This document shows positions 10,777 through 24,024 of a stretch of DNA of 64,000 bases, piece after piece. The notes under the pieces were generated by a model, which did no database searches, had not been told where the DNA came from, and saw only the letters and a list, made by a program, of their open reading frames with translations. This stretch comes from Dichomitus squalens LYAD-421 SS1. Taxonomy: Eukaryota; Basidiomycota; Agaricomycetes; Polyporales; Polyporaceae. Each line of letters begins with the position of its first letter. The first letter of the stretch is position 1. The translations under genes and the position numbers were made by a program. The DNA lies in the NCBI RefSeq assembly GCF_000275845.1, contig NW_006766888.1:1255842-1319841 (forward strand). The letters run 5' to 3'.

Positions 10777-13228
10777 TCAGCTCTCTTCGTTCTCGAAGTA
10801 GGACGCTGACTCCGACTCGTACTCATCGTCTTCGCGCCCACCCTCCTCCGTGATCCTGCGTCGTTTCACCCGGTCGTGCAACGCAAAGCCCTCCTTCTCA
10901 AAGAACGAATCGTTCGCGCGACAAAGCTCTCCATAGAACGCCGGATCGAACTCGATACACTGCAGCTGAACATACGGGACAAGCAGGTCGCCCTTGCCCA
11001 GCTTGCTGGCGAGCTGCTCGAAGCTCGAAGCACCGCGCTGCTTCAGTTCGATGTAGGGCTGACGGCAGATGCTCTTCATGTACGCCGCTTTGTTCTGTTC
11101 AAGATCGGCAGGTTAGGGTTCGCTGACGACAGCAGCACACGGGAAGACAGTGAGGTGCGTACTGGATGAGATAGCGACTTCCATTCCTCCGGTGTGAGCC
11201 ATCCGACACCAGCCACGCGATAATACCCGCAGTAGTGGTATCCACCCGATTGAGAGGTGCCCATGAAGACGTGCCGCTCTTCGTCCCGATGAAACATATG
11301 CTTCTTGTCGCTGACCGGACGACAGAACCAATACCCGTGCTTTCCAGGCCCGCTCGGTGCCCATGGGTTTTGCTCCATGGTCGGCTTCGAGTAGTTTGTG
11401 ATTCCGTAGTTCACTGCGAACTCCTTCGCAGAAGCACTTAGCCTAAGCCGTGTTTCGTCAGTGGCATCGCCATGTGCATTCAACCGCTACTCACAACACA
11501 TGGTGCTTGGAATTTCCGCCCAGGATGGATCTTATTGACATTCCAGTGAAAACCGCAGGCAGACGATGCTTCGGAGGCAGCTCCACGGCAACATCGAGGT
11601 ACTTTGCTATGGCTGCGGCCCTGTTGTTAGGGAGACGCGAGCCGTAAGCTACGAGTGTCAAATCCATGATCCAAGGCTTCTCGCTCGTGGCAGGTTCTAC
11701 TGCAGCAGGGCGCTTTCTGGAGGATGCGAGATTGACATGCCTGGTGAAGCTCAGACAAATGAAGGACAAATGCAGAACCGGCTGCTTCACAGATGCGCAC
11801 ATACCTCGGTGATGTGGACGACGAAGCGACTGGTGATAAGTTAGTGAGGACCCTTGCAGACGCAGGCACGTTGGAAGGCTAGACAACAATCTCAGTCATG
11901 TAGGTAAGACGTATTGAGCGGACTGACCTGCGTCGAAGCTCCGTAGATAGACTTCTTGACATCGGCGGCATCTGTCTGGACCTGTTTGAGCTTCGCATTG
12001 ACAATAGTTGAGCATTATGAATATTCAGAAGAGTGCGATCCTGCGTACCTTGAGTTTCAATGACTCTAGTTCCTTCACCATATCAGCTATTTTGTCATCA
12101 CGTTCCCGTATCTACCCCATCCCCATTTTGTCATTGGCACTGATCATGACGATGAGAAGAGGCGTCACCTTCGCGTCGGCAGACTTTGCTTGCTCGTCCA
12201 CGATGGACAACAAGCCACGGATAGATTCCTTAAGATCAGCTGCAACAAACACGACGCCCTTTGCCTTCCCCCAAGAATTGACGGCGGCTTGACAATCCTC
12301 TCTTAGAATTGACAGCTGCTCGCCCTTCATTGAAGCTGTCCCCATAGCGCGCTGGATGAGTTCGCGATCAGCTATCATGAGCGTGATATTTGTGATCACA
12401 AGGGCCAAAAATCCTCGATAGCTTACCGCTTCTGTGGAAGATTGAAGCTGTTGAGTGCGCTTCAGGTGCGATGCAGCAAAACTTCGGAAACATTTCATCA
12501 ACTGTCTGACGAACTGAGGTCCCGACGATCCTAGCTATACGAGACGGTGTCAGCAGCCATTCTATGAGAAACTATCAGGGCACCTACAACGTTGAGGTCT
12601 AGCTTGCCTATCGAGACAGCGTCGCCATTCTTTTCTAGGAGAGTCTCGAGTGTTTGATGAAGTTCCAAACTGTACAAGGTGCTTAGGGTGACAAGCTGGT
12701 GGATCGGCGCCATCAGTGATCACACTATTGGGAGAGTCACGGAAAGAAACATTCTCAGGCGCGACATCACCCGCCGTTATAAGCACAGCGTCCTTTAGAG
12801 TGTCGGCTTGCTTCTCCGCGAGACTTTGCAGATCTGTGTGAAGGCATCATCCGTCTGATCCTGCCTTGGGTTCAGTAATCACGGAATGAGGGACAATGTG
12901 CGACAAACCCACTCGGGCGGGGTGTGTCAGCAGCCGTTACAGGTTGATGCTATCGCCTATGACTGTGGCCAACATTGAGAGCAACTCCACAGGGGTGGCA
13001 GGATCCATAAGACCTCCCTATACAGTATTGTGAGGGGCAAAAGTACGACATCGCACCGTTGTACCCACCGCATACCTTTGGACCGATGTTATGCGTCTTC
13101 AAGTACTCGGCGTTCAGGGCGAGCAACCGGCGAATATATTTGACGTGGTCTTCGACCCCAGAGGCACCAGAACGCATGTCGAAGTCAGGATCTGATACCG
13201 TATCGTATGTAGGATTGGGGAGGGACAA
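10777..13228 (-). CDS. DUF6697-like coiled-coil protein, copy A
   Basis: Downstream exons on the minus strand are secure: 12351-12169, 12111-12049, 11990-11928, 11878-11805, 11740-11495, 11442-11163, 11094-10777. Earlier exons run up to about 13228 but a start AUG was not found, so the 5' end is open. The N-terminal half is helical (EQLSILREDCQAAVNSWGKA; ADMVKELESLKLK). The C-terminal domain carries GPGKHGYWFCRP, RHVFMGTSQSGGYHYCGYYR, then LTPEEWKSL, which resembles the basidiomycete DUF6697 pattern; this assignment is from memory and moderate. The C-terminus has a basic patch (RVKRRR) followed by an acidic tail. Function is unknown. It is a tandem paralogue of the gene at 13.8-16.3 kb, sharing intron phases around KHHV and before the last exon. 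Confidence 0.7.
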
Positions 13229-13811
13229 GGGCTTATGGGGCTCATTGATCGCTCAGACATATGGCTTTTATGCGTCCCAGTCCCAGCCCACCTGATCATT
13301 CAACCCTTTAGCAGCGTATGACCGTTACGTTAGATGCGGCCCAGAAGTCGAGCGTCGAAAGTCCGAAACGTTATACACGTCAGCGGTGAAGCAGATTATA
13401 AGTACTTTTGTGTAACGCAGAAGCCAAGAGCGGGACATACGTTTCCCACTAGAGAATATTATTTCCGACGACGGGGCGGCATGCCGTATAGCAATTCCGC
13501 AGAACCTTTATCTTTCCTCTATCTCTTCTAGCGTCATTCAGGCATCTCTCCGCGAATGCTCAGGTTATACGGCCTTGCCACCATTCTCAATGAGTGCCTT
13601 GTTGCTCCACGAGCGGCTCATCTTCGATTCCAGTGGGAAGACGCGGTAGGCTGCAAAAATGGAGCGAGAGCACCTACTTGCGGTGATCATCGAGCAATAT
13701 ACTTCCAGTGGATTGGGCTGTCGCTAGACCAAGGTATGCTGCCTATGCCAACAACTATTCATATATGAACACCACAAATTCTCGAGCACCGACCACGCAC
13801 CCCGGTAATCA
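13229..13811. other. Intergenic between tandem DUF6697-like copies
   Basis: No supported exon. It should contain the missing first exon or promoter of copy A, but I could not identify either. Confidence 0.4.
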
Positions 13812-16279
13812 TCACAGTTCTTTTTCGTCAATCTCCGAGTCAGACTCGGAATTGTCCTCTCCCTGCCACTCGCCCGTAGTCCTACGTCGCTTTCTCGGCC
13901 GGGACACAAGCTCAAATCCTACTTCTGCAAAGTATGCATCGTTCGCGCGACAAAGGTCGGCGTAGAACTCAACGTCGAACCGTATACACTGCAGCCGCAT
14001 GAGAGGCGCGCGGAGAAGTCCTTGATCGAACTTATCGATGACATCATGGGTGCTTTCAGCGTCGTGCTCCTTCAAATAGTCGGGAAGCGGGCAGATGAGC
14101 TGTGCGTATCTGACCTTGTGCTGACAAGAAGTGTGCGATGAGGGATGTGATATTCGATCAAAGACTCGTCTGGATACTCACATGGTGGGGCAATGACGAC
14201 CATTCATCCTTCGTAAGTTTGCCGGAAGGGACGATGCGATAGTACCCGCAGTAATGGTATAAACCCGCGTCAGTGCCCACAAAGACGTGCCGCTTTTCGT
14301 TCTCTCTGAACTGGACCCTCCTAGCCTTTGCCGGGCGAAACCAATAGCCATGTTTGCCGGGGCCGGTCGGTGACCACGGATCGCGTTCCATGGTGGTCAT
14401 AGAGAACTTGGTGATTGAATGCTCTTTCGCAAACTCCGTTGTGGTTGCACCCAGTCTATGGTCAAGGAAAGATAGTATGTCAATCCTTCGGAAGATACGA
14501 TTTGTGCCGAGTCCGTACTCACGACACATGGTGCTTCTTCTGGTTCCCTCCCAAGATCGCGGCAATGGAACTTCGTGTAAAGACAGAAGGAGACTTATAA
14601 TCGAGAGGTAATTCGACCATGACATCCGCATACTGAGCGAGCACCGTGGCTCGCTCTTCCGGCATATGAGAACCGTGCGCTGCGAGGTCGACAGTCATGT
14701 TCCAAGGCTTCGAGGAATCGACCTGCGCATTCGATGTGCTTCCTGCACCAGCCCAGAGAGGTTTGCGGGGGGAGGCCGAGGCCATTTGCCTGTAGTTATG
14801 AGGTTAAAGATGGACATCTAGACTCGCATATGCAACGCACCATGTCGACGTTGATGGGGGACCGAGGGACAAGAGTTCGCCTCCCGGAATGACTTGAAAT
14901 ACCGTAGTAGTCCTTTGGCCATGCGATGGCTAGTAGTAAGTAATGTCAGTCACGATTTCCTTGTATACGACTGATCACCAACATCGAGCTCCAGAACAAT
15001 CATCAACGTCTTCGCATTGGCGACTTCATGCAGGGCTTGCTGAGCCTGAACAGAGGAGGTGTCTGACCCACCCGGACATCGGAACAATACGTGCTGCGCA
15101 CCTTCGCTTTTAACGTCTCCACCGTCTGACGTTCCGCAGCGTAGTCTGCCTCCAAAGCTGCAATTCTCTTGTCCCGCTCCTGGACCTGCACACCCGTCAG
15201 CACAACGGTCTCCGTCATAATGGGATCGTTCACCTTAGTGTCGATGGACTGCAATCGGCTATCCATCGCAGACAGCAGAACCCAAAGTGAATCGTTTAGA
15301 TCGCTTGTATGAAGTGCGACCCCGAGTTTCTCCTCCCATAGCTTGATGACCGCTTCGCAGCCCGCGACAATTTTCGACAGCTCCTTGTTCTTCTTAGCAA
15401 GAGTATCTGAGATAGCGTCAGTACTGCGGCGCTGTTCAACACGAGACGGTCAGCGTCCAGTAGATCGTGGCCAGCAGACGGGGACATACCGCGTTCGTGC
15501 GCGACCTAAGCTCCTCATCGCGCGAGATACGTCTTTCCGCCATGTAGCGGTACAATTGCGCCAGTTGTTTCACGAAGTCGGGTTTCGACATATTCAACTA
15601 TACGTGTGAGCTGCAGCCTGCCAAAAAAACAGAAGGACGAATTACCACATTGAGGTCGATCTCGTTCTTCAGTGCCAGCTCGGCATTCTTGCGGATGAGT
15701 TCTTCGAGCTGAGTAAGCTCCAAGTCAACAGCCCTAAGCGCCGTGGGCTAGCAAACGAATGCTCAGCAGTGCGGCGGCGTGAGCTGGCAGAGGGTGCGGA
15801 CGAACAGGTTCGTGTGCTGCATCGTCCGCGATGACGACGTCAGTTTCATGAGCAGCGGGGACCTGTTTGCCAGTGCAATTCTCCAAGAAAATGGTCAAGG
15901 AATCGTCTACCTGTTCGTCCTCTGGCCTCAGTGTGAGTGTAGAAAGAATCCAGTGGAAGTCACTGACTTGCGGGGAATCTACTTGACGCCCTTGCAGCCT
16001 GAGTGTCCCACTGTCACCGCTTACGGCGATCAACATGGAGAGCAGATCATCACGCAACGCAGAATTCGAATCCGTTCCCTGGATAAGGTTCGTCATCAGA
16101 GCTGCACCGATGAATGTTAACACATTATGACCAACGCACCTGCGGCCCCATGCCACATTCTTCCACACCTCGTCCGCTCGGTGTAGGAATGGTATCAGAA
16201 TGCTTGACTCTAGAGGTCTGCACCCGACTGATTGAAGATCCCATGGTAGAACCGTCTCGTGATTGCTATGACGAATCAA
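13812..16279 (-). CDS. DUF6697-like coiled-coil protein, copy B
   Basis: Secure 3' exons on the minus strand: 14789-14523, 14455-14182, 14120-13812. Upstream exons carry FVKQLAQLYRYMAERRISRD, then AISDTLAKKNKELSKIVAGC and RDKRIAALEADYAAERQTVE, a long helical or coiled-coil region. The C-terminal domain has GPGKHGYWFRP, RHVFVGTDAGLYHYCGYYRI and LTKDEWSSLPHH, matching copy A residue for residue at key positions, then a basic patch RPRKRRR and an acidic tail. The 5' end is uncertain: reading beyond about 15.7 kb is patchy and the limit given is the end of the last open frame. Function unknown. The shared domain order and splice phases show tandem duplication. Confidence 0.65.
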
Positions 16280-17852
16280 GAGAAGGGGAAGGCGTCGGAA
16301 TGAAGCGACTCACCGGGCAATTATATAGGCCATGAACAAGTCAACCGCAGCACATTAGCACAAAACATCTTCACAAAATGAACGACACGAGTGAGGAAAC
16401 ACGAAGTGGTAATGTCAGCGCAAGCATAGCTCACCGCATTTGGAGGCCGATGGACAAGACAAGTCGTCTGCTGCAGCGGGCGAAGCAGGTGGCACATTCT
16501 TTCTAACCTCGACACCTGTCACCAGCGGCATCATCCGAGACTCTAGAACGAACTGAGTACGGTTTTCAACTTTGGGGTTGGTATGGGGAAGCCTCCTGCC
16601 TCCTGCGGTCCTCTACAGGCTCGGTGTCGACGTCACAGCAAGAAATACCAGTACTCTCAATGCTCATGGTCTGAGCAGCTCCTGCGGAGGCGTTCGAATT
16701 GCGTGGTGATTTCAACACCACACTGCGACAGGTCATCGACATCGACGATTTCGCCCTCGTATGCATTCCGCACACATCTGTCGTCTCGAGCACATCTGCG
16801 GCCTTGCCCCTGTGCTACCTTCAAGACGTTCCCCACGAGTCGTCGGGAGCCACCGTCCTGCCCGATGAGTTCTCATCGGTCCACAACGCTACATTCACTC
16901 AACGCCAGATGCTTGTTAGCGAGGTTTGGTCCAAATGCACGGCGTAGAATCGGAAGCGCCGAAGACATAGACGTTAGCGCCTGCGGAGGTGCATCCAGGA
17001 CCCACGTCTGCGAGCATAGGAATACAGAGCCTAACGACTGACCGCACTACGCACATACCATCCCTCCGCCAATAGATCTCAGAGGCCACACCAGACAGAG
17101 TCGGGTGATGTCGCAAAAGGATAGGCACTGTCCTCGGCGAACCAGGTACTTTCGAACCGTGAGAGGATTGGAAGAAAGCGTTGCCAGGCCAGACGCGAGC
17201 GGACACGACGCAGCGCGCCGAAACACGCCGCTTGCTCCAGTTCTCGCCTCGTGTTCCGAACCATCTTTGTTTGACCCGTTGTACAATGAACCACATTCAC
17301 TCACCACCGCGCCTGCTCCCTGTTACGCCTCCGGCTCTACACGCGCACACGACCGCAATTGACCAATCATGACACGGCACCGACCCATGCTCTTCTCCGC
17401 CGCGTACAGCGAACAGCTCGAACTCGAACACACGCGGCAGCAAACGCAGCGGCACGCGCGACCACAGGTCATCTGGCGAAGGGGATTTCACAGTGAGGGC
17501 GGCCAGGCGGGATGGGGCTACTATCTCGAACCAGCCCCCTCAGTTTCGACAACAACGTACAGCACAGCGAGTGAAGATAGCGAAGCCACAGAGAGCACTG
17601 CGGCTGAGGACGTCGACCGCGCGCACGAGCAGGCGGGCAGGCGACGGCGAAGGCACGACCGTGGTCAGAAGGACAGACGGTGGGAGTCCAGAACGGCAGA
17701 CGCGCGAGGCCGGGACGCGGGTCACCATGCACCGACGGAGGGTTTGATCGTGTCGCACGGTTCGTCCTTGTCGTTCCACCCCCACACTCGTCCACCTATC
17801 CTTGAACCCTCTAGGACGACGAATAGCAAGGTCAATTGCAGAACGAGCAAGG
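16280..17852. other. Mostly unassigned; one long open frame at 17369-18205 (+)
   Basis: A 278-codon open frame beginning ATG ACA CGG at 17369 runs into the next gene in a different frame. Its composition (STTTYSTASEDSEATESTAA, RRRRRHDRG) is low-complexity. It could be a small gene or first exon, but the part past 17853 is overlapped by better-supported exons. No other gene was recognised; this stretch may hold the 5' end of DUF6697-like copy B. Confidence 0.3.
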
Positions 17853-18816
17853 ATGGCAGTCAAGACACACACGCTGATTTCGTTGTGGTACGGCATGAGC
17901 CCCTGATCGTCTCCGATGCTATGGGGTGGTTCCAGATTCAGTCGTTCGCTTACACGGCATCCCAGGTTCGCCTTGACGGTACCAGTGATTTTCTGGGATG
18001 CGACCTATTGCTTCTTCAGGTGAGTAGGTCCATGTTCAGCTTGCGAGTTTCTCGTTCTGAGAATGGCCGAATATGCCGAATACGTCATGAAGGCCGCGCT
18101 CGATGGTGGGCGGCGATCTACACTGGATATGGACACCCTATGCTCTCTATCAAGAGATTGACTATGTTAGTGCGACACATTCCTCGGCACGGCGACTCGC
18201 GATAACATGTTCCGTTTCAGGTATATGGATTGAAGGCACTCCAAGAAGGCAGCGGCTTCACCAACGCCCAATGTACGTACTGTCGCATCTCACTTCGCCA
18301 ATTGTATACGAAACCAATTGCATCCGACCGTCAGCTGCCCTGAACGTTGTCGAGAACTTTATGAACATTGGCTACCTCTATCTCGCGCACGTGACTAAAT
18401 CCCCCGTCGCTCCCCTCCTCGGGTTCGCGAGCGCTACCATGACCCTCTCGAAGACGGTCCTTTACTGGCTCCAAGAGTATTACTGCGGGGGTTGTGCGGT
18501 TGGCCACAACGACTTCAAGACGCTCTTCATCTACTGGATCATCCCCAATGGGTGAGTCGGCCATCTCGTCCGGTCATGCCGTGATTAAGCTACGAGAACG
18601 CTTCGCTGACCGGAAACTATGCATGCCCTGTTGCTCGTCCTACCTGATGGCGACTGGACCGGTTTCTGTTGAATCTCCTGCGATTCCGAATTGGCCTGCT
18701 CTAGGCTGTGGCTCGTGTTCCCGAGCTACATTCTTTACGTCTTCTGGAACGACATCAGCTCGGCGCTCCATCTCGCGGACAGGGCGACGGCGAAGACGAA
18801 GTCAAAGCAGCAGTAG
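17853..18816 (+). CDS. Emopamil-binding-protein-like membrane protein
   Basis: Six exons (17853-17887, 17966-18019, 18093-18165, 18221-18272, 18335-18551, 18705-18816) splice in frame to 180 aa. The start ATG gives MAVKTHTLISLW then FALTVPVIFWDATYCFFRPR and SMVGGDLHWIWTPYALYQEI. The centre reads ALNVVENFMNIGYLYLAH, PVAPLLGFASATMTLSKTVL, YWLQEYYCGGCAVGHNDFKT, IYWIIPNGLWLVFPSYILYV. This is the four-helix fungal family related to EBP/EXPERA proteins, often mislabelled 'C6 transcription factor' in databases. The EBP enzyme isomerises sterols in the ER; whether this relative is catalytic is not known. The C-terminus ends in lysines (AKTKSKQQ), compatible with ER retention but not proof. All junctions are canonical GT-AG. 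Confidence 0.82.
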
Positions 18817-19886
18817 ACCGTCGAGAGTGGCCGTAACGGGCGCACGCTAGTGTCTCGCTTGCGATTCTTCAGGGGCCGAGCTATACTCATACCATTGGTT
18901 ATGCCGGGATGGCTATCTCACGGATGTACGGACGTATTTATCGCGAATGCATGTCGCCGGGAACGCGTGCTTTCAGCTTGGGAATCATGCATTGTCGCGT
19001 GCCCGCGCTGTCATTGGACGGTGTGAGCTTCAGAGCAAACTCCTCGGGGTTTACCCAGGCTGACCGCGACGACTGACTAGACGTGCCAGTCGACACGCAA
19101 TGTCGCGGCAGTAATCGTGCTCAAGGTTGCTGTTCGGAACAACATCGGTATCCGTACGCTGTTAGTGCACGTCAGGATCGAACCCCATTATAAGCGAGAG
19201 CACAGGGCTGTCAGGTCGGGCGTCGGGTGAACGTCCGGTCCTAGACGAACAAGACTCTAAGATTCGAACATATCTAATGTTCGCATCTCACCGTAGCCGG
19301 CGGTGAAGCTGACGAACAACAATTACACTTCTCCGGTAAATTCGCATTCCGGCCTCGGACATGAAACGCATGAACATTCGATCGGCACCTGCTGTCTGTC
19401 AATTCGGCAGGGAACTTTCAGCTGTGGCGATAGGAAGGCTAATATACGTAGATGTACGTTGACGACGAAAGCAATGTTTTTACGCTGCACGTTCGTACCC
19501 GTCATGGACTCTAATGACCGAGGTGATTATGTCATTAGCTTCCGGACAGTTTCCTAAGGTTTACTGTATCTCCCGAGTCCCCCGGGCAAGGCAAACGCGC
19601 CGCGGCTCGCGACCGGCCAGTCGGAGTTGGCCCGAGCTCCTCCAATGCGGACCGAGGGCCTTTGAACGGCGCATGTCAACTGCAAACGAAGCTTGGAGCG
19701 TGTGCTGAAAACTCTGGAAGTTGTATGTTTTGCGCGACATGACTTGCGGCTCCGAATGAAACATCATGACCAGCGGGAAGTATCATGTGCCAGTCGTGCG
19801 AAGCCAAGGCGAGGGCGGATCGCATCGAAAAGGAAAGCCAGCACGGTGCTCGCAGGTCTGCTTCGCGCGGCCCTACCGTCATCATT

Positions 19887-19899
19887 GGGGGGGGGGGGG
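19887..19899 (+). repeat. Poly-G tract (13 G)
   Basis: Thirteen consecutive G residues. The length may be unreliable because homopolymers are error-prone. Confidence 0.8.
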
Positions 19900-22270
19900 C
19901 TTCGACCAATGGGATCGACACCCGCGACGGGCTCTTGGGAACCACCTACTTTGAAACACGCCTCCCATCGATGTTGGGTAGCTTCTGTCTCTCGTCCTGT
20001 GGCAGACACGCGCAATTCAGTGAAGGTGTAGACACATAGCAGCAGCGTCTGTGCCATTTTCCATGCATAGGGCCTCCCACGGGACTACAGCCTCCGAGGC
20101 AGCACGACACACAAGCGCGGCAGCCCAGAGAGTAGCCGTGGCTTCGCGAGATAGAGTTGCGCAAACGTACCAGAGCGTCGAGTCCGTTCCCCACTGCCCT
20201 GATGGCTGGCCCTGCTCGCGATAGGCTACGCTCGCTGCCCAAATCTGGCCAAATCCCTACAAGCTCCAGGCGACTCTCTGGGCCCGGTCCTCCGGATCAG
20301 CGCGAAGTCCACGGTCCCATTTTGCTTGTGCCATCCACACCCGAGGATGTGGCACTGTAAAAAGTTTCGAGGTCTGGGCGCCCATGGCCAGCGAGTCGTC
20401 CACAACTTGCCCGAGGGTAACCTACTTACTGCAGATGCCATACCCGCACAACACCCGGGCGCCAGAAATCGCACAGGACGTCGCAATCTTCATGCCTTCC
20501 GTCGTCTTCCCGCACGTTCTGCGTCCACGCTCGCCTCCTGGGAGCTCGGAGGAAGCCAAGGACGGTGATGGACGCAGGGGGCGTAATGCGTCCCGGTACG
20601 TCTGATTGTCCTTAATCGGACCGTCCTTTGCACGGCTTATCGCGCGGGCGCAGTGGGGCGTGTCGCGTCCCGGGCTCGCGTACTTGGCTTGCGCATGCTT
20701 CGCGCGTTCTCGCCGCGTCCAGCGTCCGGAGGACGGTGCGCGAGCCGTGCTCGTACCTGGGGCATGTTAGCCAACGCAGGGTCGCGCGAACGGTGCGTGT
20801 GTGCTGTGGCGGCGCACGGGGCAACCTTGACACTGACTCGCCGAGATTGCGTCGCGAATGCCGTCGAGCTACCGGGCAGGCTGCGACGAGAGCCCGTACA
20901 AGCTCGCGCTGCAGCCATGACCCGTGCGCGAGAAGACAGACAATTGAGCAGGACAACCTCAAGCTTGGCTCGCAGCTGCCTCCACGACGCCTCCTCCGTG
21001 GCCACGCGTCGCACGTTGGTCGGTCGGGGCATCGTCTCCTAGCTTGCCCGTCCGCGAGTCTCCGGGGAGGTGAGCAGAACGCACAATCACGCGCGCCAGC
21101 GAGAATACGACTGTGGCCGCGGAAGCTTCCCCAGTCCCATTCGGTGAGAACCGCGGGCTGAATCAGAGAAGCAGCGCAGACCAGGAGGACCGCTCCGATG
21201 TTCCTAACGAACGCGTTAGCTGCTGTCTCCCGACAGGCAAGGCCTGATCATCTCCTGCGCAAATGATGCCTACCGGGGAGATCTTGGAACGTGTCTCACC
21301 AGCGAGCAGTCCCAAGCAACGGGAGACTATGACGTCCGCAAGCCCGCAGGAAAACCCGCACCGAACACGAGCGAGCCTATAGCCTAGTCTCTAGCCAACG
21401 GGGGCCCGTGAAACCGTCGAGACGTGGGTGGAACGCCGCCAGGTGTGGCCATCGCACGCGTCCGCCATAGGCTCCTTGGGCCGGGGCCAGACAAACCATA
21501 AACCGCAAGCTGTAGCAGGAGGAAGCATCGGGACCGGGGAGGACATCCGGACGTTGCCAACGGTGGGCGAGCCATATAAGGGTGATCGTCCTAGCGATCA
21601 CAGAGCCTCAGGCCACATCGTGTCCGTGCTTGGTATCCGCAGCGTGGCTTGCGCGTGCGCGCGCGCGCGTTACGCGAACGCGTACGGGGGCGAGCGACGA
21701 CGATCCGTGCAGTAAGTACGGCCCTCGGACTTCGCGTCGTTCGTCCGTATGTACCGCTCCAGACGGCCCTCTCGCGTACCTCTCTCGTTGGATCACAGCC
21801 CGGTGCCCTAGTCATGACGATGATCATCTCAGTTCTACGGCCTCTACGCGTTTTCCAGCAGTGCTTCTGCGATCGGAGCCCGTGGACCTGGTAAGTAAGC
21901 AGCGCGCATCACAAACCGTGTCACCCACGGCGAACAGGGACAACATCGCGGGCTTGCAAAATAGCCTCTGGGGTGCTAGATAAAGTACACGGAGACACAG
22001 CTCCCGGTAGCTCGATCGCGCAGGCCACGGCGATACCGCGTTTGGCGTGCCGTCCCCCGAGGTGCAGCATCTGCCAGTGAGCGAGCCACAGTCCGAAGTT
22101 ATGAGCACGAAGGCGACTGACACACGTAAAATCCCTGTGAGACACCCCGTGCGACGTGCAAAGTGGCGCGGAGGCCCCCTCCTGCTAGGGCGATGATGGT
22201 GAGCGCAGAGAGATAGGAGAGAGATAGGATGGCGCGCCGTTGTCCCGACAGGCGAGGAGGACGTTACGGC

Positions 22271-22298
22271 CTGTGGCTGTGGCTGTGGCTGTGGCTGG
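22271..22298 (+). repeat. CTGTGG hexanucleotide repeat
   Basis: Four perfect CTGTGG units followed by CTGG. Read on the other strand it would encode a Pro-Gln run, but no supported gene uses it. Confidence 0.8.
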
Positions 22299-24024
22299 AC
22301 GCGACGACGGGCACGCGAGCACCCTGAACGTGTCGGGCGTGTCCACATCGGAAACAATTGGGCGACGATGGGCCAGACGTGGACGTATCACTCTGGGTGT
22401 CGCGGGAGTCTGTGGCGGCCCGCTGCGAGTCACCATGACCAGCGTTGTCCAAGTCGGTCGTCCGGCGACGGTCCGGACATGCCAGCATGCACACATACTT
22501 ATCGACATCGCTGCGGCGCTGCAGAGACCGCGTCGGAGGGCGAGGACGTCGAAAGACCTCGAAGGGAAGCGTCAGCACGCCGCCCTGCACGGACATACAT
22601 ACATAGAATCCGAACAAACACGCACTCGAATGATGACTGATGAGGCCATCCCCTCGCCCTCGCGCCCGATAAGGCGTGATGAACGCGGGCCCGGCGAGCA
22701 CTGTATGCACATATATGTATACCGCATACACCTGCCGCGCCTTCGGTATGCAACGCGAACCGCCCCAGGAAGCTTCGTTCTCGAAAAGGACGTGCAGAGA
22801 GAGACTCGAGGAGCGCGAGGTACGTCAGAGAGATAAGCACGAGCGAGATCGGAAGGCTCCAAGCTCCCCCTGCCTCCCGATAGCGACACGCATCGTGCAG
22901 CGGCGGGGGGCGAGAACGTAAAGGCCGTCCGTCCGGGGCAGTGCGAACACATACCACATATCGAGATCGCCCTCGGGAGCGTCGGATGGGATGGCGCGGG
23001 CGGAGCGGGAACTCGAAATCGAGGGTGCTCGACGCGTTATTGTGGACGCGGCGTCGGACTCGCGCGACCCTGCAGCCAGCCTGAGCGAGGACCCCACCAT
23101 CATGCATCATTCGCCGGGCCCCGACACGGGCAGCGGACAGCGGTGCACTAAGCAGTAATCATATTAGTGCCAGCTAGTGCCCCGCATTGGCCGGGCCCGC
23201 AGTGCGATATTGTTCGTGCGTGGAGATGAAGACGCAACCGTCGACGTGATATGAATGCGAGACAAGACGATAACACGACCGAGCTCTGCGCGTTCTGGAC
23301 TCGAGTCCATGTACTGCGGAGACGCCGCGAAATCATCCCCAAAGGGCGGCGTCGGTGGACGGGCTTGTGACGCGAATAAGTACGGGTGATGCGCGACGAG
23401 GGCAATTCAAGTCGTGCAGGGTCGCGGCGGCGCCCTGTGCGGAGGTATCCGTGAGTGGCAAGCGCACGGGACTAACCAATCGCAACCAATCGCGTCTCAT
23501 TGCGAGTGCGACTGCGCCATGTCGCAGGATCAACTTACTAGCACGCAGCGTTCGACGAGATGCAGAGGAACGAGAACGGGTGCATACTGTATAATGTATC
23601 GACGACTAGATGCGGGCGTCCCGCGGTGTGCCGTCCGTGCAAGCCAACTGACACCAGACGAACCAAACGAATGCGATGATTAGAAACCCAACGGCGCCAG
23701 CCATATGCGGAGTGTGTACGTGCGGAGCGAGATATAACGTGCAGAAGGCGGGACGGGGACGAAGACCAGAACGAAAGTGAGGGATCATGCGCGAGAGACC
23801 GGGGATATGCAGAGGGTGCGAGTGCGAGTGCGAGGGATATCGATGCCGTGGGGGGGAATAAGAGTAGTAGTAGAGAGAGAGGAAACGTCTAGTGATGCAG
23901 AGCGAGAGCGAGTGCGTACGGATAGCTTTTGGGCCGTGGAGGTGACAGCGGGCAGTGGTGGAGGTACTGCAAAGTCCCGAGACAGAGAAGGAGAAAATAA
24001 ATCTATGACGGAGAGGGGTGTCGC

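Larger units (their letters stand above)
18817..24024. other. Gene-poor GC-rich block, left part
   Basis: Over 5 kb contains only overlapping random-looking open frames on both strands, typical of GC-rich non-coding DNA. Visible structure is limited to a 13-G run at 19887-19899, an alternating GC tract at about 21651-21676, a CTGTGG hexamer repeat at 22271-22298 and short GTGCGA repeats near 23820-23840. I saw no TIR or LTR. Confidence 0.5.

Noticed and set aside
19171..19190. tRNA B-box-like GGTTCGATCC on the minus strand
   Set aside because: The flanking bases do not pair into a T-stem (TGGGG against CTGAC) and no D-arm or acceptor stem could be drawn.
20628..21161. 177-codon open frame in GC-rich DNA
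   Set aside because: Several frames on both strands are open at once; Arg/Ser/Cys-rich sequence without protein pattern, no introns.
22240..23110. About 200-codon open frames on both strands
   Set aside because: They mirror GC-rich non-coding DNA and depend partly on the CTGTGG repeat; no family resemblance.
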